Positions 39,285 to 43,884 of a stretch of DNA of 43,884 nucleotides are shown here, one piece after another. The position numbers were made by a program, and so were the translations under genes. The notes beneath the pieces were generated by a model. It was not told where the DNA came from, searched no databases, and saw only the letters and a list, made by a program, of their open reading frames with translations. Within the stretch, counting starts at the first letter, position 1. Every line of letters starts with the position of its first letter. The stretch spans positions 1 through 43,884 of the forward strand of contig UQUO01000016.1 of the NCBI GenBank assembly GCA_900544295.1, written 5' to 3'. The DNA comes from an uncultured Eubacteriales bacterium (lineage in GTDB: Bacteria > Bacillota > Clostridia > Oscillospirales > Oscillospiraceae).

Positions 39285-41162
39285 CTAGTCGCTCAGGCCA
39301 AGCGGGAGGATGGCGCAGTAGTCCTCGACGGAGCCGCGCTTCTTGAAGCACTCAAGGATCTGCTTGCCCACGGGGTGGAGCTCCTCGCAGTCGTAGACGG
39401 CGAGTTCCTTCTCGAAGAACTTATACAGGATCTCCGCGCCCTTGTCGTAGCCCTCCTCGCCGAGGGACTCCTGCAGCTCAGGGCGCAGGAAGCGGCTCGA
39501 GATGCGCTGGCCGTCCACCTTCATCTCGTTGAGCGCGTAGCCGAAGAGCGGGCAGCGCGCCGGGGAGAGCCTATCCATTTTCATGTTCACGCCGCCGCGG
39601 CGCGCGAGATATTCCCTCGCTATCCACTCGGCCGCAAAGCCGACCTTGAAGCTGCCTATGTGCTGGTTCGGGATGAGCACATAGCGCGTCTGCGTGCAGT
39701 TTATGATCTGCTCCAGCAGCAGGTTCGCCTGGACGACCCGCTTGCCGGTGGCGAAGGGCCAGTAGGAGCCGACGCCCTCGCTGGCCAGCGGGCTGCCGCC
39801 GCTTATGCTGGGGTTCTTGAAGCCGCGCGGGGCCACCAGCCGCCACAGCCAGGCCAGCGCAGGCGGGATGATGTGCATGAGGCCCATGATGCCGTAGGTC
39901 GGCTTCTTCGCCGTCGCGGGCGGCATGCGCACGCCGAAGGAGCGCACGTCCACGTCCACCGGCTGGGTCACGATGTTCTCTATCATCCGCCGCGGCACGA
40001 TTATGCGCGGGTTCGGGCAGGGCTTGCCGTCGGAGTCGAGCACATGCTCCCAGGGCAGGCAGGTCGCGCGCGGCACGGCCTCCAGGTTCAGGAACATCAG
40101 CGGCTCCTTCGAGTGTATGGCGATGCGCTCATACATGGGGTCGCAGCCGTAGGAGGTGATGCCGTCCACGCGGACGAACCAGCCGTCCTCGCCGTCCACA
40201 AGGCTGAGCTTGCCGCCGCTCTTCTGGATGCTGGGCGGGCACATGGCCATGTCGTCCGTGACGGGGGCGATGGTACAGGTATCGCTCATGCTTATATAGC
40301 GCTCCTCGCCCGTCACGAGGTCCACGCCTAGCAGCACACGGCCGTCGGCGCAGCGCATGACGTCCTGCAAAAGCTCGCTCTTGCCGCCGCCGGAGGCGCC
40401 CTCGTGCATCATGACCATCTCGTTCTCATAGGGCGTGATGATGCGCGCGGAGGAGGCGTGGGCCGTGACCCAGCCCTCCTGCTCGCCTATGTCGAGCAGC
40501 ACGCTGTAGATGCCCTTCTTCGCGGAGGGGCCGGGGTAGAGGTTGTAGGAGAAGACCTCGTGCAGGTCCGGCAGGCGGTTGTGGACGACGACCTGCTTGC
40601 CGCCGAAGCGCGTGTGCCGGAAGGGCGGCGCGACGTAGACCACCGCGCGGGGCTTGAAGTGGTCCACCGTGCGGATGTCCACAAAGGCCTGGAGCTGGGC
40701 CATGGCGAAGCCGAAGAAGGCCGCGTTGCGCGGGCAGACCAGCACGGCCTCGTAGCCGTAGTCGTAGCCGCCGGCCTTGAAGGGCACGAGTATGAGCTCC
40801 TGCTTCGTCAGCCAGCGGAGCGTCTCTATCCTGAGCTCGTCGAACTTGTAGCCGTAGACGTCCTCAAAGCGGGGCTTGTCGGTGGGCTGGTCGTCGGCGA
40901 TGCGCATACAGTCGGGGTCGCGGCGGCGCATGTAGTCCTCGGGGTAGTTGACGGCGGCGCCGTTCTTGCAGCGGACGACCTCCGCCTCCTTGACGGGCTT
41001 GCCGTTGACGTCGTACAGCACCTCGATCTTGCCCGTATGCTCATTGCCGAATATCAGCTCGAAGAGGACCTCCTTGCTGGTGGGGATGATGACGCTCGGG
41101 CTGTTGTAGATGACCCGGCTCAACTGCTCGGGGAGCGTGAAACGCTCGAAAAGTATGTTCAT
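39285..41162 (-). CDS. DUF4914-like protein with HprK/PEPCK-type P-loop
   Basis: The 625-residue soluble protein resembles the uncharacterised DUF4914 family. Its clearest motif is a P-loop EGASGGGKSELLQD (residues 254-267, Lys261). The glutamate after the serine and the later TDD pair (Asp303-Asp304) recall HPr kinase and phosphoenolpyruvate carboxykinase rather than ordinary ATPases. A GSYWPFATGK segment further on also looks carboxykinase-like. There is no signal peptide or membrane helix. GAGG precedes the ATG by 6 bases, and the promoter holds a 12-bp palindrome. It stands as a single gene between tRNA-Arg and the SDR gene. A kinase or carboxykinase-like reaction is inferred; substrate and pathway are unknown. 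Confidence 0.65.
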   Translation of the reverse strand: MNILFERFTLPEQLSRVIYNSPSVIIPTSKEVLFELIFGNEHTGKIEVLYDVNGKPVKEAEVVRCKNGAAVNYPEDYMRRRDPDCMRIADDQPTDKPRFEDVYGYKFDELRIETLRWLTKQELILVPFKAGGYDYGYEAVLVCPRNAAFFGFAMAQLQAFVDIRTVDHFKPRAVVYVAPPFRHTRFGGKQVVVHNRLPDLHEVFSYNLYPGPSAKKGIYSVLLDIGEQEGWVTAHASSARIITPYENEMVMMHEGASGGGKSELLQDVMRCADGRVLLGVDLVTGEERYISMSDTCTIAPVTDDMAMCPPSIQKSGGKLSLVDGEDGWFVRVDGITSYGCDPMYERIAIHSKEPLMFLNLEAVPRATCLPWEHVLDSDGKPCPNPRIIVPRRMIENIVTQPVDVDVRSFGVRMPPATAKKPTYGIMGLMHIIPPALAWLWRLVAPRGFKNPSISGGSPLASEGVGSYWPFATGKRVVQANLLLEQIINCTQTRYVLIPNQHIGSFKVGFAAEWIAREYLARRGGVNMKMDRLSPARCPLFGYALNEMKVDGQRISSRFLRPELQESLGEEGYDKGAEILYKFFEKELAVYDCEELHPVGKQILECFKKRGSVEDYCAILPLGLSD

Positions 41163-41230
41163 TGCCTACCTCACTTTCCGCGCCGGGACGGGGGGGGGAA
41201 AACGGCGCAAACGCATTGACGTACTATAAT

Positions 41231-41276
41231 AATGTATTCCCGGCGCGCCGGTTTGTCAATAGTTAAACAATTAACT
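41231..41276 (-). promoter_or_regulatory. Promoter of the DUF4914-like gene with two palindromes
   Basis: On the minus strand TTGACA (41254-41259) and TACATT (41231-41236) are 17 bases apart. The spacer contains the perfect 12-bp palindrome CCGGCGCGCCGG (41240-41251). A second inverted repeat GTTAA-ACAA-TTAAC lies just upstream at about 41262-41275, next to the SDR stop codon. A repressor sitting in the spacer is plausible; no regulator gene is adjacent. Confidence 0.5.
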
Positions 41277-42058
41277 CAATCTTCCGGCGGCCTGTGCGCG
41301 TGGCCCTGCTGCTTCATCCAGACCTTCATGACGAGCCTGTGCGGCAGGAGCTTGACGAGCAGCACCTGGCGGCGGACGCTGTGGCCGAGGATGGAGAGGT
41401 CCTTGCCCTTTTTGTAGTCCTTGAGGGCTTTTTTGACCACGTCGGCGGGCTCCCAGAGGATGTCGTAGTAGGTGACGGCGCCGTTGTCGGAGACTGCGTG
41501 CTCGAAGAACTCGGTCTTGACCCAGCCGGGCGAGACGGCCATGACGCGGATGCCGCGCGGCTCCAGCTCGACGTTCAGCGCCCGGGAGAAGCTCAGGACG
41601 AAGGCCTTGGTCGAGCCGTAGATGCACTGGTACGGCACGGGCTGGAAGGCCGAGAGCGAGTCGAGGTTTATGACGCGGCTGCCGCGCTTCATATAGGGCA
41701 GGCTGAGCTGCGTCATGGCGACGAGGGCCTTGTCGTTTATGTCTATCATGGAGAGGTTCACGTCCAGCGGCGTCTCGGTGAAGAGGGCGAAGCGCCCGAA
41801 GCCCGCGACGTTGCAGAGCGTGGAGATGAGGGGCTTTTCCTCTTCCAGCAGCTTTTTGTACTCCTCAAAGCTGGCCGGGTCGCCGAGGTCCATGGGCAGG
41901 ACGCGCGCGGGCGTGCGCAGCTTTTTTGCCAGCTCCTCCAGCCGCTCGCGGCGGCGGGCGATGAGCCAGATCTCGTCGAGCGTCTCCTCCGCGTCTATGG
42001 CCTTGGCGAACTCCAGGCCCATGCCCGAGGAAGCGCCTGTTATGACTGCTATTTTCAT
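41276..42058 (-). CDS. Short-chain dehydrogenase/reductase
   Basis: This is a classical SDR with an N-terminal nucleotide loop TGASSGMG (residues 7-14). Arginines follow the second strand (ARRRERLEEL), favouring NADP. CNVAG stands in for the NNAG strand. The catalytic Ser and Tyr-x-x-x-Lys lie in the SLSAFQPVPYQCIYGSTK segment, and SPGWVKTEF follows. The C-terminal 30 residues are basic and amphipathic (LVKLLPHRLVMKVWMKQ), which may bring it to membranes. GGAGG precedes the ATG. It lies 23 bases after the FAD-protein gene on the same strand, so they are probably cotranscribed. The substrate is unknown. Confidence 0.88.
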   Translation of the reverse strand: MKIAVITGASSGMGLEFAKAIDAEETLDEIWLIARRRERLEELAKKLRTPARVLPMDLGDPASFEEYKKLLEEEKPLISTLCNVAGFGRFALFTETPLDVNLSMIDINDKALVAMTQLSLPYMKRGSRVINLDSLSAFQPVPYQCIYGSTKAFVLSFSRALNVELEPRGIRVMAVSPGWVKTEFFEHAVSDNGAVTYYDILWEPADVVKKALKDYKKGKDLSILGHSVRRQVLLVKLLPHRLVMKVWMKQQGHAHRPPED

Positions 42059-42081
42059 GCTGATGACCTCCGTTTTTTATA

Positions 42082-43632
42082 TTATGCCCCAAAAGAGGCG
42101 ATGAGCGCCTCGGCGCATTTCATGCCGTCCACGGCGGCGCTGGTGATGCCCCCGGCCCAGCCAGCGCCCTCGCCGCAGGGGTAGAGCCCGCGTACGGCGG
42201 CGCAGAGCCCCGCGTCCCGTGGTATGCGCACGGGCGAGGAGGAGCGGGTCTCAGGCCCGGTGAGGACGGCGTCGGGCGCGTCGAAGCCGCGGAGCTTCCG
42301 GCCCAGGAGGGGCAGGGCCTCGGCCATGGCGTCCGTGACGGGCGCGGGCAGGACGCGGTGCAGGTCGCCCCAAAATACGCCGGGCTTCGCGCTGGGCAGC
42401 ACGCGCCCGGGCCCGGACGAGGGCCGGGAGGCGAGGAAGTCCGCGACGAGCTGGGCCGGGGCGAGATAGCCGCCCGCGTATTCAAAGGCGCGGCGCTCTA
42501 TCTCCCTCTGCCAGAGCGCGCCGCCGAGCGGCCCGGGATAGGGGAAATCCCCGGGCGAGACGGAGACGAGCAGGGCGGCGTTGGCGTTTTTGCCCGCGCG
42601 TCCGGACCAGCTCATGCCGTTCGTGACGAGGCCGCCGGGCTCGCTGGCGGCGTTTATGACCTCGCCGCCGGGGCACATGCAGAAGGTGTAGACCCCGCGC
42701 CCGCCGGGCAGGTGGACGTTGAGACCGTAGTCTGCGGCGGGCAGGAGCCTGCCGCGCGCCCGGCCGTACTGGGCGAGGTCGATGTCGGCCTGGAGGTGTT
42801 CTATGCGCGCGCCCATGGAGAAGGGTTTCGGCTCCAGGGGGAGGCCGGCGTCGAGCAGCATCTGGAAGGTGTCCCGCGCGCTGTGGCCGGTGGCGAGGAT
42901 GAGGCGCGGGGCCTCTATGCGCTCGGTGACGCCGCCGGAGCGGACGAGGACGCCGCGCAGGGCGCCGTTTTCGATATCGAGGCCCTCAAGCCGGGTACGG
43001 AAGCGGACCTCGCCGCCGAGGCTCTCGATCTCGCGCCGAAGGCTGACGACGACGCGGGAGAGCACGTCGGTGCCGAGGTGGGGCTTGGCGTCGTAGGCGA
43101 TGGAGGGCTTGGCGCCGTGCTCTATGAGGGAATCGAGGACGAAGGCGATGCGCGCGTCGTGGGTGCCGGTGCCGAGCTTGCCGTCGGAGAAGGCGCCGGC
43201 GCCGCCCTCGCCGAACTGGACGTTGGCCTCGGGGTCAAAGCTCCCGCCGGCGCGGAAGGCGGCGACGGCGCGCTGGCGCTCCTCCATGCAGGGGCCGCGT
43301 TCGAGGACGATGGGCCGCAGCCCTGCGCGGGCGAGGACTAGGGCGGCGAAGATGCCGGCGGGCCCGAAGCCGGCGACGACGGGCCTGGGTCCGGGCGCGG
43401 CGGGGCGGGGTATCTCATAGCGCTCCTCCGGCTCGGGGGCCTCGCCCCGCAGGCGGACGCGGACGGAGCAGACCCAGCGTATGGCCCCGCGCCTGCGCGC
43501 GTCGAGTCCGCGGCGGGTAAGGACCAGCTCCTCGATATCTTCGGCGCGGACACCGAGGCGTTCCGCGGCGAGGGTGCGCAGCTGTCGCTCGTCCTCGCCT
43601 GGGGCGAGGGACAGGTTTGTGAGCTTATGCAT
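42082..43632 (-). CDS. FAD-dependent dehydrogenase of the COG2509 type
   Basis: The 516-residue protein has a dinucleotide-binding loop VVAGFGPAGIFAALVLARAG at about residue 85, later than usual because of an N-terminal basic domain of about 80 residues. FGEGGAGAFSDGKL and ATGHSARDTFQ follow, and the C-terminal PCGEGAGWAGGITSAAVDG closes the FAD site. This set is characteristic of a large uncharacterised flavoprotein family often annotated as NAD(P)/FAD-dependent oxidoreductase. The cysteine-containing YTFCMCPGG segment is conserved in the family as I know it. AGGAG lies 8 bases before the ATG. It heads the operon with the SDR gene. The reaction is not known. Confidence 0.87.
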   Translation of the reverse strand: MHKLTNLSLAPGEDERQLRTLAAERLGVRAEDIEELVLTRRGLDARRRGAIRWVCSVRVRLRGEAPEPEERYEIPRPAAPGPRPVVAGFGPAGIFAALVLARAGLRPIVLERGPCMEERQRAVAAFRAGGSFDPEANVQFGEGGAGAFSDGKLGTGTHDARIAFVLDSLIEHGAKPSIAYDAKPHLGTDVLSRVVVSLRREIESLGGEVRFRTRLEGLDIENGALRGVLVRSGGVTERIEAPRLILATGHSARDTFQMLLDAGLPLEPKPFSMGARIEHLQADIDLAQYGRARGRLLPAADYGLNVHLPGGRGVYTFCMCPGGEVINAASEPGGLVTNGMSWSGRAGKNANAALLVSVSPGDFPYPGPLGGALWQREIERRAFEYAGGYLAPAQLVADFLASRPSSGPGRVLPSAKPGVFWGDLHRVLPAPVTDAMAEALPLLGRKLRGFDAPDAVLTGPETRSSSPVRIPRDAGLCAAVRGLYPCGEGAGWAGGITSAAVDGMKCAEALIASFGA

Positions 43633-43884
43633 GGCGTCATCTCCTGTTTGTTTGGGGGTTGGTGGGGGGGCCGCTCTGTATGGGCGGGGTTCCAGCGCCG
43701 CCCGGGGGGTGGGGGCTTGGCTGGGAGGAACTCGCCGTTTTGCTGCCGCGTTTCTTTACCTTGTGCTGCGTGTTCCACCCCATTTCTTTGGTCTTGCCCA
43801 AAGAAACGGGGTGGAGCCCCAAAGAAAAACGCTTGGGGTGGTGGCGCCCCCGTGAGGTTTCGGGACCCGCCCGCCTCTCCCACT
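43633..43884. repeat. Right-end intergenic DNA with long hairpin
   Basis: No gene is visible. Arms 43775-43791 and 43798-43814 pair over 17 positions with one A-C mismatch and a 6-base loop, the same architecture as the perfect hairpin at 23849-23888. A related AAAGAAA-containing stretch follows, suggesting further palindromic repeats beyond the window edge. The upstream part is G-rich on the plus strand and holds the leader of the FAD-protein gene. Confidence 0.5.

Overview
The window reads as a chromosomal segment of a GC-rich, anaerobic-type Firmicute, most likely a clostridial (Oscillospirales-like) gut bacterium. This is an inference. It rests on strong AGGAGG-type ribosome sites before nearly every gene, Gram-positive gene content (YmfF/YmfH-type M16 pair, YhaO/YhaN pair, YmdB-like phosphoesterase, VanY, Lgt, DUF4914-type protein) and very GC-rich third codon positions that leave long empty antisense frames. 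I see no phage, integrase, transposase or CRISPR array. Most of the window is well-ordered housekeeping DNA in compact operons with overlapping ATGA junctions.

Layout. 1-482: palindromic repeat DNA with no gene. 483-1625 (minus): a small Xre-type DNA-binding protein and an exported polysaccharide deacetylase. 1747-4369 (minus): a response regulator, a histidine kinase with no sensor domain and a diaminopimelate-decarboxylase-like gene, from a strong promoter at 4402-4430. 4541-10786 (plus): glycogen block of branching enzyme, glycogen synthase, a shrunken glycogen-phosphorylase-like protein and a GH13 amylase. 10853-12070: an RlmI-type rRNA methyltransferase. 12221-20123 (plus): a full glutamate-to-arginine pathway, argG-argH-argC-argJ-argB-argD-argF, with ARG-box-like sites over the argG promoter. 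20337-23739: Nudix hydrolase, two metallo-beta-lactamase-fold hydrolases, a VanY-like carboxypeptidase and thioredoxin. 23915-27852 (minus): M16 pair, lgt and a helical protein. 28000-28606 (minus): a VOC-like protein and a small membrane protein. 28617-28740 (plus): a candidate small RNA with its own promoter and terminator. 28743-32389 (minus): a SorC/LsrR-type regulator, DhaL-like and DhaK-like kinase subunits and an LsrF-like aldolase. 32497-38664 (minus): YmdB-like phosphoesterase, YhaO/YhaN nuclease pair, B3/B4-domain protein and M3-type lipoprotein peptidase. 38798-39109 (plus): a 54-residue protein and tRNA-Arg(ACG). 39285-43632 (minus): DUF4914-like P-loop protein, a short-chain dehydrogenase and a large FAD-dependent protein.

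How the parts work together. The glycogen genes build and trim a storage polysaccharide; the ADP-glucose pyrophosphorylase genes are not in this window. The arginine genes cover every step from glutamate, using the ArgJ acetyl-recycling route. The SorC-DhaL-DhaK-LsrF group looks like a small inducible pathway in which a phosphorylated keto compound is cleaved by a Schiff-base aldolase. A repeated TAACA-N2-TGTTA-like element at both of its promoters ties regulator and enzymes together.

The least ordinary items are the phosphorylase remnant between glgA and the amylase, the DhaKL-LsrF locus with its operators, the promoter-to-terminator small RNA, the kinase without a sensor upstream of the lysA-like gene, and the HprK/PEPCK-like P-loop in the DUF4914-type protein.
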